From: Patescibacteria group bacterium UBA6164
GTDB lineage: Bacteria > Patescibacteriota > Gracilibacteria > BD1-5 > UBA6164
Length of the DNA: 43,171 bases
Assembly: GCA_002422305.1 (NCBI GenBank)
Contig: DIUG01000076.1
Span: 833 to 44,003, forward strand
Direction of reading: 5' to 3'
Part shown: positions 19,830 to 32,100 of the stretch, piece by piece
How the letters are laid out: each line of letters starts with the position of its first letter
Position numbering within the stretch: the stretch's first letter is position 1
Translations under genes and position numbers: made by a program
The notes under the pieces: model-generated
Seen by the model: only the letters and a program-made list of their open reading frames with translations
The model's database searches: none
What the model was told of the DNA's origin: nothing

Positions 19830-20624
19830 TTAACAATCAATTTTTGTTAGTTCCACTAATTTATAAATTAAACTATTTTTATCTATCAAATCTCATATGA
19901 ATACTTTTCTAGCTTGTTTAGTTTCTGTAAAGCTTATTTTTCACACATGTCTTTTTTTACCAAGAATTTCACTAGAAACCAAAAATTCAAAATTTTTAAT
20001 AAAGTCTTCATCTAATAAAACATTTAATAAATGTTCATTTTTTTCTAAATATTCTTTAAAACATTTACCATAATCATATAATAAACTATTTTCTTTTATA
20101 AAAATAAGTATATGGTATAATCTTCACATACTAAAAATATATCAATCATTTACTATAGCATGTAAAAATTTTTCAATTGTAATATTTGTTCTAAGTGATG
20201 TTTGTCATTTTTTAATTGCAAATTTTCTAAATCATTTAGTTATAAATTTTTCTATAATTATATCAGCAGATTTATGATAAGATGTTATAACTCCTAATCA
20301 ATCAGCTTTTGGATTTTCTTTTAAATTAAAATAATTTATCTCAGCTGAAATAATATTTTCTATAACACTTGTTGGTATATTTAAAAGAATTATTTCACCA
20401 AAATAATCAGATATTTTTTTTGTAATTATATCTTCTATGTTTTCTCAAAAAAATAAATCTTTATTATCTAATGTTGTTTTTGAAATTTTTCATTTTGCTA
20501 TTTTTTTTATATAGTATTTAACATCTTTTTCCATCCAAAGTTTAGCTATAGCAAGTTTTTTTTTCAAATAATCAATTTCTTTTTTTAAATCACTATTTTC
20601 TTTTTTAATTTGTTTTAATTCCAT
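19830..20624 (-). CDS. Hypothetical protein with N-terminal coiled coil (264 aa)
   Basis: The protein starts MELKQIKKENSDLKKEIDYL with a short heptad-type coiled coil to about residue 30. A mixed alpha/beta part follows (FGEIILLNIPTSVIENIISA, DGLGVITSYHKSADIIIEKF) and the C-terminus is basic (GKKRHVGKISFTETKQARKV). It has no signal peptide or membrane segment. No family was recognised. It is the first gene of the run with rsmI and the GlmU-like gene, and lies 68 bases downstream of the hairpin RNA described at 20693-20741. Confidence 0.8.
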
Positions 20625-20679
20625 TTTTTAGTTTTTTAATATATTATTTTTATTAATATAACATATTTTAAATAAAAAA

Positions 20680-20744
20680 CAAACAAAAAAAGACATATAA
20701 CAATGAAAAGTTAAAGGAGGAAACTTTTCACCGTTATATGCCTC
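20680..20744 (-). ncRNA. Candidate small RNA or attenuator with an anti-Shine-Dalgarno loop
   Basis: On the minus strand a 20-bp continuous stem (20741-20722 with 20712-20693) closes the 9-nt loop UCCUCCUUU and is followed by a U-rich tract. Three stem pairs are G-U in the minus-strand RNA; the plus-strand copy would have A-C mismatches, so the RNA is read from the minus strand. The loop equals the 3' tail of bacterial 16S rRNA (CCUCCUUU). A promoter-like pair of boxes is placed so that transcription would begin at the foot of the stem, giving an RNA of about 60 nt. It could be a trans-acting RNA, a leader attenuator for the 264-aa gene, or only the terminator of the upstream phosphoribosyltransferase gene. 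Confidence 0.6.
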
Positions 20745-20750
20745 AAATTA

Positions 20751-20779
20751 ATATTACACTATTTTTTAAAAAATTGCAA
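20751..20779 (-). promoter_or_regulatory. Promoter-like boxes for the hairpin RNA
   Basis: On the minus strand TTGCAA (20779-20774) lies 17 bases before TAATAT (20756-20751), preceded by TG. The match to consensus is partial. The predicted start near 20744 falls just before the stem. Confidence 0.4.
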
Positions 20780-20836
20780 ATTTTATAATATTTTTTTCAA
20801 AAAAAACAAAAAATATTATACAAAAAAAAGAAAAGT

Positions 20837-21643
20837 TTATATTTCCTTTATTACATCAAAACCTCTCATACTTCAAATTACAGAAAATCATATAATTATA
20901 TTTGTTTTATTATTTTTTCTTAATTTTTCTGCTACAAAATTAAGAGTTGTTCAACTTCAAACTGCATCATCAATTAGTAAAATATTTCATAATTTTTGAT
21001 TTTTTTCTCATATATAAAAGCTATTTTTAGCATTTTCTAGTCTATCTTGAAATTTTGTTAGACTTTTTTGAGTTGGGGTTCAATGAATTTTTGAAATATT
21101 TAAAATAGATAAATTATCTTCTTTAAATAAAAAATAATCTCTTATATAATCCATTATCTGAATTTTTCTTCAAGTTAATGTCGGAGGAATAAATCAAATA
21201 TAATCAAATATATAAACTTTATTTAATAATAAATATTTTTGATATAAATTTTTAGCAAAATCTTTTATAACTTTTAAATCACTATCTCACTTTGCTTTAT
21301 GCATATCATAACCATATTTTGTTTTTCATATACTAGAAAAAGTGTACGGTTCTATTATGTATAATTCATCTAAATATTTTTCATCTTTAAATTTATCTCT
21401 AAGTTTTTTAGTTAAATCTATTAATCAAAACTCATTTTTAGATTTAAGTATTTCTAAACTTTTAAATTCATCTATTAAATCATCTTCTTCATTTTTATTA
21501 TATTTTTGCTTTTTAAATCAATCTAATCAAATAAATTCAATTCATAAATTAGATTTTTTATAAAAATATTTATTTATTAATTCATTATTATTTAGATTTA
21601 AAGTATAATTTTCATTTACTTCTTTTGATATTTTTGAATTCAT
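20837..21643 (-). CDS. Phosphoribosyltransferase-domain protein (268 aa)
   Basis: The C-terminal half has the PRPP-binding loop NILLIDDAVGSGTTLNFVAE (about residues 222-241), typical of type I phosphoribosyltransferases such as ComF-like and purine-salvage enzymes. Upstream of it are VYIFDYIGFIPPTLTGRKIQ and IHGTPTQKSLTKFQDRLENA, which resemble the R..Q..L....R..N..gaF segment of the ComF group. The N-terminal ~100 residues are charged and lack the ComF zinc-finger cysteines, so the substrate is uncertain. It stands alone, divergent from serS. Confidence 0.8.
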
Positions 21644-21829
21644 AATTTTAAATTAAAATTTAATATTACTATTAATAATAGCTAAAAAAATATTTTTAGC
21701 AAAAAGATTTGTATTAATTTAGAACAATTTTGTTTAAAATTTTCTCTTTATGAATAAAAATAAGTTTTAAAAATTGATTTTTTGTTTTTTTATCTATAAT
21801 AAGATGAATTAATACTTAAAAATATAAAA
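21644..21829. promoter_or_regulatory. Divergent intergenic region upstream of serS
   Basis: There is no ORF here. An 8-bp hairpin, GCTAAAAA / TTTTTAGC, lies at 21681-21700. A TATAAT box at 21795-21800 precedes the serS ATG by 30 bases, with a weak TTGATT at 21774-21779. No tRNA or T-box-like specifier structure was recognised. Confidence 0.4.
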
Positions 21830-23089
21830 ATGTTAGATATAAAAATTATTAGAAATAATCCAGAATTAGTAAAAGATAATATATTCAAGAGAAACTTAGA
21901 ATTAAACTTAGATAAATTTTTAGAAATAGATACAGAAAAGTTGGATTTAATTATAAAAGTAGATGAATTAAGATCTATTAAAAATAAGGTAAGTAAAGAA
22001 ATAACTACATTATCAAATGAAGATAAAAAAGTTAAAATAATTGAAATGAAAAAACTTTGAGATGATTTAACTATTCTTGAAGATAGACAAAAACAAGTAG
22101 AAGAAAAATGGAAAGAAATGTATTATAAAATTCCTAATTTATTAGATGAAACAGCTTCTATTTGAAATACAGATGAAGATAATTTAGTAGTTTATAAATT
22201 TAGTGAACCTACTAAATTTGATTTTGATATTAAATCACATTATGAAATATGAGAAGCTAAATGATGGATAGATACAGAAAAATGATCGGAAGTAAGTTGA
22301 GCTAGATTTTGGTATTTGAAATGAGATTTAGTTTTATTACAATTTGCACTTATAAATTATGCTATGACTAAACTTGTAGAAAAATGATTTACACCTATTT
22401 TACCACCAGTTTTAGTAAGAGAGAAAGCCATGTTTGGTACTTGATTTTTTCCTGCTTGAGAAGATGGTATTTATAGTGTAAATCCGTGAGATGATGATTT
22501 ATATTTGGTTGGTACTTCTGAAGTTCCAGTTACTTCATACCATTGTGATGAAATTTTAGATTTAGAAGAATCTAAAAAGTATGTTGCATATAGTCCATGT
22601 TTTAGAAGAGAAGCTTGATCTGCTTGAAAGGATACAAGATGAATTCTAAGATGACATCAATTTGATAAAATAGAAATGGTTTGTTTCTGTAAAAATGATG
22701 AATCAAAACAAATGCATGATTTTATGATAAATATAGAAGAAGATATTTGGAAAGGTCTTTGAATTCCTTTTCAAAAAGTAAATGTTTGTTCAGGTGATTT
22801 AGGTAATCCAGCTATGAAAAAATACGATTTAGAAGCATGGATGCCAGCACAAGAAAAATATAGAGAAGTAACAAGTTGTAGTAATGTTTGAGAATATCAA
22901 TCAAGAAGACTTGGTATTAAATATAGAGATAAAAATGGTGATTTACAATATGCTCATACTTTGAACGGTACGGTAATAGCTATGAGTAGGTGTTTAATTT
23001 CTATTATTGAAAATTATCAAACTAAAGAGTGAAATGTAAAAATTCCAAAAGCTCTTATTCCATTTATGTGAGGTAGAAATGAAATATAA
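21830..23089 (+). CDS. serS: Seryl-tRNA synthetase (419 aa)
   Basis: This class II synthetase charges tRNA-Ser. It begins MLDIKIIRNNPELVKDNIFK with the long N-terminal coiled-coil arm (about residues 28-105) that contacts the variable arm of tRNA-Ser. The catalytic core follows: ILPPVLVREKAMFGTG (motif 1 region), GTSEVPVTSYHCDE, motif 2 SPCFRREAGSAGKDTRGILR with GHQFDKIEM, VNVCSGDLGNPAMKKYDLEAW, SCSNVGEYQSRRL and motif 3 HTLNGTVIAMSRCLISIIEN. Length is as expected. Motif glycines are UGA codons. No terminator is evident before the giant gene that starts 75 bases downstream. Confidence 0.97.
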
Positions 23090-23164
23090 ATATTGTAAAA
23101 TGTAGATATTTTATTAAAATGTTAAAAAGTTTTTTTGTTTTATTTTTCTAGTGATAAATATCTT

Positions 23165-26100
23165 ATGAATTATTCTAAATTTCAAAAATTTATATCAAGT
23201 TTCTTGATTTTTTCTTTACTTTTTAGTATTACTTTTAATGTTCCGTATTTTGATTTTAAAATATTTGCATGAAGTCAGGAATTTTATAATTTAGTATCAA
23301 TAATAGTTGATGAAGATACTTATAAGGAAATAAAAAGCGAAATTGAAACATATTCTAAAAATATACAGTGAGTACTTGAAAATACTAAAGTAGTTATTTT
23401 ACCTACTCCAAAAAATATAGATGCTTTTAATATAGCATCCTTAAATGAAGGATTATATAATGAATGATATAAATCTATAAAAAAAGATGCTGATTTTGAA
23501 TCAAAATTAATTTGAACAGTTATAGTTTGAGATTTTAATGTACCTACAGTTTTTGCTAATAATACATATTCTAGAACTATTCTTCCATTTACAGATTTTG
23601 AAGATAAGGTATATATATATAATCATGAAACTAAAAGATATGAAAAAAATTCAGATAATAAGGATTGATTGAAATCAGAAATATGGCATTGAGTTATTAC
23701 ACCAAATTTATGAAGTTTTTGAGAAAATATTGCTTGATTAAAAGATTATTTTGCTAAAAATGATGATTATTATAAAGGAACAGGTAATTTTAAATATTCA
23801 GAATGAATTTTGAATTGAAATAAAATACAACCAGTTCCTTCTGTTTATGATCCATTTGTTTTTTATTATGATCAATTTAGAGAAGAAAAAGCTTTAAATT
23901 ATAATAGTTTTAAGGCTTATGAGGCATATTTAGAAAATAAAGAAGATATATTATATAATAGGTATAGTAAAGGTTTGGCAAATAAGTTAAATGAAAAAAT
24001 ACTTTGAAGTTTAAATAAAACTATAAGTACTTGATTAGAATGAATTTTAAATAAACAAGAAGAATTATGAGATAAATATCCATTTTGACCACCTTTAGAA
24101 AGTATTATTTCTGGTTTAACTGATAATAATTGACCAGATACTACTAATGTTTATGATATACAAACTAGGCATATTATTAATAATATAACTAAACAATTTA
24201 TAGGAATATTTGCTAAATGAATAATTTGATGATTTAGAGAAGATGTTCATAATGCTTGAAGATATAATAAAACTGATTCAAAGGTAAATGTTGATACAAT
24301 ACCTTATTTTATAACTATGCTTGATACCATTAATTCTGAAATTATAAAAGATGTAAATACTGAATTAGAAAATTATATAGATGCAATAGTACTTAATGGA
24401 TTAGCATCAGATATACTTATACCAGAAGAATTTACGGTTGAATCTGAATGTTCTGAGGCAAAAAAGACTTTTTCATATTATTGAAAAAAAGCATCTGAAA
24501 TAACTAATGCATCAGAATGTACTATTTATAGATGAACTACTCGTAATCATTGAACACTTGTTGAGGCAAATAGAGCTTATAATGTAAATAACTCTCAACC
24601 TGATATTGTTAGTTGTGATAACTGAAGAAATTACCCTCGTTGTATTCAAAGTATATGGAGATGAAATACACCATTGAATTTAGAATCAAATCCTTTTTTT
24701 CCATTAAGACTTAAATCACAATCTTATGAAGATTTACCTCTTCATATATTTGATATAAATTGATCGATAAAATCTACAGATTCTACAAAAATACCATCAC
24801 CACTTAATTGTTTACCAAAAAATGCTCAAACTAAAGAAGAGCAAACAGAGAAAGAATGTGAAAGAAATAGTGAATGAAATGAAACATGATTTTTTTTAAA
24901 ATTATATAATAATCTTATTTGATTTTATAGTGATTTTTTACCAGTTGCTAGTGCAAATTTTTGAATATGAAATCATTGATCAGGAGGCTGTTCAACTACT
25001 AATATTTATGTTAATGGTAATAGTTTTGCATCATCTTGAGGTTCAAATTGTTGATGAAATCCTTGAACTACAACACCAGATCCTTGAACTACAACACCAA
25101 ATCCAACTCCAACTCCAATTCCACAATTTGATTGTCCTGCTTGATTTCCAATTAATAATTGAAGAATTGTTTCTGATAAATCTTTTTCATCTAATTCGTC
25201 ATGGCAAAATACAAATCCTGCTTCTTGATGTTATTATGCTTGTAATGATTGATTTATATGAACTGATTGTTCAATTCCTACTTCTTGTGCTAGTGAACCT
25301 ACATGAGCTAATATTAACACAATAACACCTTGATTAGCTACAGATGTATTACAAAAATGGCAAAATACAAATTCTTATTTAGCTTGTTATTATACTTGTA
25401 AAGCTTGATTTACATGACCTAATTGTTTAACTCCTACTTCTTGTGCAGATGAAAAACCAGATGGAAAAAATATAGATGCATATTCATTTCAAACTTGAAC
25501 ACCTACAGCTGTATGACAACAATGGCAAAATACAGATCCTTCTTGAGCATGTTTTTTTGAATGTAAAGTTTGATATAGATGAAATACATGTTTGGGAGTT
25601 TCTCCTTATCCTACAAACACAGGTACAATTGATAATAATATTTCTTGTAAAAATTTAGTTATAAACCCGGAACAATGAGAAGTTCCTTTTCAAACAAATT
25701 TTTTATGTTATCCAAACAATTGAAGTAATTATGAAATAAGTATAAAAAAATGAAGTGAATTAATACATACTTCAAAAGAAAAAAATTTTTCATATAAATT
25801 TGATGATATATGAGATTATACAGTAGAATGTATAATAAATTGAGAAGACTGAGTTTCAGATTGTATGAAAAATATAAAAGTATCTCCAAAAAAATGTAAT
25901 AGTTTAGTTGCTAATTATAATCCTAGTACTAATAAAATTAATTATAATTGTAATACTTCAACACCAAATGATACTAGCTCTACTTATAAAATACTTATAA
26001 GTGATTGATGGACGACAAAAGAATTAAATCAAAAACAATGAACATATGATGTAGAATGAGATTGAATATATACTTTAGAATGTTATGTTAATTGAGAAAG

Positions 26101-29100
26101 AACTATTTCAAAATCTAGTTGTCATAGTGAAATTGATACAAATCCTAGTGATTTTACAGATGATACTTGAAATCCAACTCCTCCAGAAATAGAGTGATTA
26201 GAACCAAATGAACCAGTTGTACAAAATTTTAATTATAGACAAATAACATCTCATATTTTTCATAAATCACCTACTGCTGAAGAATTATCTAGTCAAATAA
26301 ATGCTTTAGTAGCTCCAAATTTACCTATTGATAGAGATAGATATATTGATTTTATAGCTGCAGATATGAGATATGCACTTATAAAATATCCTTATTTATT
26401 CAGAGTAAAAGTAGGATGAGACGAGACTGTTAATCTTGAAAATGCTGAAAAATCTTTGAAAGATTATTTAGATCGTATTTCTAGACAAATAAATAGTCTT
26501 ATTAATAAGCATAATCCATCAAAGTTACAATGAAGAGATAGAGAACTTTATGAAACATTATTAAAAACTTGAGAATATCCAGAAGCAAACATTGATTTAT
26601 ATACTTTTTTAAAAAATAAACCAAATAATACACTAAATATAACTTGAAATTCAAAAGAAATTAGTTATTTAGATACTTTAGTTTTAGCTATTTATTGGAA
26701 TAATCTAAATTCTATTTCAGCTAAATATGCATTTGTATTTGATAATTATTTAATTGATCAATTTTGAGAACCAGATATAAATTACTTATTACCAAAAAAT
26801 AAAAAACTTTATGAAATAGCATATTTGTGAGCATCGTGAGATGCTAGAAATATGTATGTAAAAATGGATCCAAAAGCTAAACAAGATAATCCATATGCAG
26901 ATATATTTTCAAAAAATATAAATCTTTCATCATTATTATTTTGAGCTAATATTTGAGATTGATTATGATGAGAGGATAAAGAAGCAATTTTTAAATGTGC
27001 ACCACCAGATTGAGTTCCTATTTGGAGATGGATACCAGCTATTATGTGTCGGCTTTGAAATATGATGCCTCCATCTATTTCTATTTCCGATTGAGTTTGT
27101 GGACCAAGTATTATTTCTTCATCAGATAATTTTTTATCAAATACAAAATTTTCAAAAGAAGAAAAAGAAGAAATTTTACAATGCAGTATGGTTAAAAATG
27201 AAAATTGAATAAATAATTGTATTGAATCAAAGTTAGATTGATGAACAATAGAGCTTACTTCAGATAGTGAAAAATATTATTATAATAAAAATGCTATTTT
27301 AAAAGCAGAAATAAAAGATAAAGATTGAAAAACTGTAAAAATAGCTAATACTAGTGATATTGAGTTTAGGTTAGAAAAAATAGAAGTAGCAATGAACACT
27401 TCTTTGGATTTGACAGATTCAAATAAAAAAACTATTTATGATGTAGGTGATACAAGTAATAGGGATTTATCAAAAATCAAAAATTATGTAACTTTTAAAG
27501 ATTGAAAAATTAGATCACAATATTGAATTGCAAATTATTGAATATGAGTTAAGTCAAATGATGCAGATATATCTTTAAAAGCTTATATAAATATTAAAGA
27601 TTCTAATAATAATATAATAAAAACTATTGAATCAAATGATTTAAAAATACAAGTTAGATGAGATAGATTATTTAATTTATCTTATAAATTAAATAATTCT
27701 ACTACAAATTCTTTATCAAATTCTATAAAAGTAAGTGATAAAGCAAATCTATATTTAGTAGATTGATTTGATAATAATATAGAAACGGTTTCAAACATTA
27801 TAAAAAATTCTTCATTAAGTGAAGAAAAAATGGTATTAGTTTTAGAAAACTTATCGTCTAATGGAACCAAAAAACCTATTGAATATCCTCTAAAAGTATC
27901 TATTTTAAAGTGAAATAAGCAAGTAGTTGAAGATATAACTATTGATACTATAGGTACTTTTAGAAATTTATTAGCAATTGAAGAATCATGAAGTTATAAA
28001 ATAGAAATAACTGATAATAGTTGATTTAAAACAGTTAAAAATATAGAATTATTAGCAGATATACCAGATAGAGTAGATATTAATCTAGGTACTAATATTA
28101 TAGAAAAATGATGAAATGTTTCTACAAACTTTGTTACTATATATGATAAATATAATAATCCAGTTGTTTGAAATTTTTATGATTTGAAAATGGAAATAAC
28201 TTGAAATGATAGTTTAGAATTTTTAGACAATTCATCTAAATCATTAAATACTACTACTTATGAATGATATAAAATATTTAGATTAAAATCAAAAAATATA
28301 TCTTGAAATAATAATATAAAAATTACTGTTTCTAATAGTAATGGTCAAGAAATTATAAATTGACTTAAAAATATAAGAGTTTTAGATTCTATAACATTAT
28401 CAGTAACTCCTTTAGATAATGAGATAAAAGTATGATGATGAAAATATAGTTATGAGATTTCTCTTATAGATTGAAATTGATCAATGTTATCAGAATTATC
28501 AGATTTTAATTCTAGAGTTTATATGACTGCTAGTCCTGTATTTATTAAAACTATTGAACCTTATTTTGAAATAAAAAATTGAAAAGCAATAGTAGAATTT
28601 ACTACAAAGACTGTAGCATGAGAAAAAGTACCAGTAGAATTTCAAATAGAATGATTAAAAAATATAATACAAAAAAATATAACAATACTTCCAGATAAGC
28701 CTATGAAGATAGACTTAAATTTATCAAAAAATAAAATGGAAGCATCAAAAGATTCATATTCCACTTTAAGTGTAGAATTAAAAGATAGATATAATAATTT
28801 AGTATTTAATGATAATACTACCAATACAAATTTAGAAATACTTGATCAATATTCAGATATAATTACCTCGCCCAATAAAAATGTAAAAGTAAAAAAATGA
28901 GTAAGTACTTTTAGAATATATTGAACTAATAATCCATGAGTAGCTTATTTTAAAGTATGAACAGATCCTTCTTTAGAATTAAATTCTTTTACTATAAAAG
29001 ATGAAAATTCACCAGATTTAACTATAGAATGAGTATGAGAAAATGTGTTAAAAATAGAAACTTTTTATTTTTGGAATAAAAATAAGGTACAATGAAAAAA

Positions 29101-32100
29101 ATATAATTCACTTTATACTACTTTGTTATGATCAAATTATTGAGATATATATGAACATGATTATTTAGCATGAAGTTTGTTATTTGAAAGAAATAATAGA
29201 GCATTAGCAGTAACTTCATTATTAAATAATCCATATTCATATAATAATGTATTAGATTTAGATATTAATTGATGAATAAAAAAATTACATTCTAGTTGAG
29301 ATTTATCACAAGATATAGAAGTAAATACTACTTTTATTAATGGTAAGTTAGGTTTTGATATTAATAATAAAGCATTAAATATTTATATAGCTAAAGTTTT
29401 TTATAATTTTAATAATGATACTAAATTAACTTCTTGTGATAATGACACTATTCAATCATGTATAGATAAAACTAACACTTCTATATCTTTAAAATCTAAA
29501 TCAGATAAATATCGTTCTTATATAGATAATAATAAATTAATTTTTAGAGATAACTATTGAAAAAATTTATTTGAAATATCAAAAGATTGAACAATCAATA
29601 GATTATGAACAGTCGATTTTGAATATAATAAAAATAATACTTGAAAATATTTATCTATAAATATAAAAACTTGATGACAAATTATATGAGAATTAGTTTA
29701 TAATTTTGTTAATAATAATAATAATGATTCTATTAATCAATTTACAAATGAATTGCCTTTTAATAATAGGATAGATAATCCTAATACTAAAAATAATATT
29801 TTGGTATTATTAAAAACATCTTCTTATTGATTATATGATAATTGAAATACAAATAATAAATCAAAAATATTTTATTATAATGATCCATTTGCTTCAAATA
29901 ATAAATTAAATACATTTTCTAAAGATAATTTATATTGAATAGAAAATTTTACTAATAAGGCTTGAATTTGATGGAATGAAGGTAATAAATCATTATTAGC
30001 ATTTTCTGCTTGAAAAACAGTATGAGAATCTGTTCAGGATTATATGAGTTTTTGAGTTATAAATTTATGAGATCCTGTTGTAAGTTTAAAAAATATAAAG
30101 AAAAAACTTCCAAATTCAAATATTGATAGAAATTTTGATTCAACTATTTGAAAATTATTATCTAGAGATGATGATATAGTTTGATATCAAGTATTTGATT
30201 ATAATAAAGATAATAAAAAAGATATATTATTAATAAAAAACGACAATTATTTAAAATTATTAGAAAATAAAAATATAGAACAAAATTTTATAGATATGTG
30301 AAATCTTGCTTATATAGCAGATTTATGACAAATAGATTTAATAAAAACTTGAGATTTTACTTGAGATTGATATGATGATATATTTTTTGTTAATAAACAT
30401 TGAAAACCATTTTTATTAAATAATATAGAGAAAGATTTCACTAGATTTTCTTTAGAAGAAAAATTTAATTTATCTTGAAGAATAGTTAGAGCAGAAAAAT
30501 TTGATATGGATAATGATTGAATAGATGATATAGTAACTTTAGATGATTTTTGAGAAATAAATATATTTTATTGATGATGAACCAGTGCTGATCCACAATT
30601 TACTAAAAATACTGTATCTAATGATCAATGAATAAAATTAAATGAAGAAGTTAGAAATGATAATTGATTAGTTTATTTTGATTGATTGTATCAACCATGA
30701 GATGTAGTAACAGATAATATAAAGATAGATAATTATTTATTTTTAAAATATCCTTACTCTAAAGATAAATTTAATAATTCTATAAATGAAATTACAGGCT
30801 TTTGAAATGTAGTAGATAATTCTAGTTATCATGATATTTGAGATATAGATTTTCCAGTTTGAATAGATAGTAAGTATTTTTTAAAAAGTGAATATAGTGA
30901 ATATAGTTGATTGAGAGTAGAAAAGAAGTTTAGAGATAAAAATCATGGTTTTATGTCTTCAGGTGATATTATAGAAGTAGAAATTACTCTTAAGAATCTT
31001 TTAAATAAAAAATTAGATAATGTAGTATTTACTGAAAAGGTACATGAAGTATTTAAATTAGATAAAAAATCATTTAAGTCTGAAATAGATTTTGATATAT
31101 ATGATTGAAGTGCTTGATTTACTTATTTGATTGATAAATTTGATATACCAAGTGGTTGAAATTTAAAATTTACTTATGAAGTAAAGGTTCAACCTTTGAA
31201 ATATAATTATTTAGAAGTTTGATTATTTGAAAATTGAGAAGTTTGAGATGATAATTTTTGAGATATAATTATAAAACCAGATAATCAAAATTGTAGTGAT
31301 TCTATAGAAATATATAGATCTATAACTAATAGAACATATCAAAAATGAACAAAGGCACCAACTTGTGATAGTAATAAAATAAGACTTCCAAATGAATTAG
31401 AACAAAATACTATTGATACTGATTGAAATTGAGTTCCTGATTATATTGATAGACTTACTGGTGATATGAATGAACTTAAAAGATATTCACAAGAACAATT
31501 AGCAAAAAATAGTATTGATAGTGATAATGATTGAATTCCTGATGATGAAGATTTTTTTGAAATGGATTGAAGTATTACAGTTGATTTATGATGAATTTGA
31601 GAAAAAATAGATACTGCATTAACAGAGTTAGATAATTTAGTTCAATGATTAAATTGTTGATTTGGTAATGAATCTTGTTTTGCTTCACCACTTAACTGGG
31701 CTCCATTAGCTCCTTGATCAGATCCAGTTTTTATGTGAAAAACTATATGAGATTGATTGTTAGTAGATGAATGAATTCCTATTTTTTCATCAATGACTTG
31801 GATGCAGGTTTGACCATTATGTATTCCAACTGTATGGCCTATAAGTATATTATCTACTTGATGTTCATGACAATGAGCTTGATGATTATTGTGAATTGAT
31901 AACCCAACAAACTTTTTTAGATTATTTGTTACACCTACTCTTACATGATGAGTTTGAACTGCTGCTTGTTTTTGATGACCAGCAAGAATTGCATGATACT
32001 CTAATATGCCTTGAATTTCTCCATTATTTCCTTGATGAAATTGTATAGTAGTAGCTAAAAAAACTTTTTGATGTGCTAATGATTGATCTGATTGAGATCC

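Noticed and set aside
24930..25325. A 131-codon Leu/Gln/Ile-rich frame
   Set aside because: It is an out-of-frame reading of the giant gene over its Thr-Pro linker and Cys-rich repeats.
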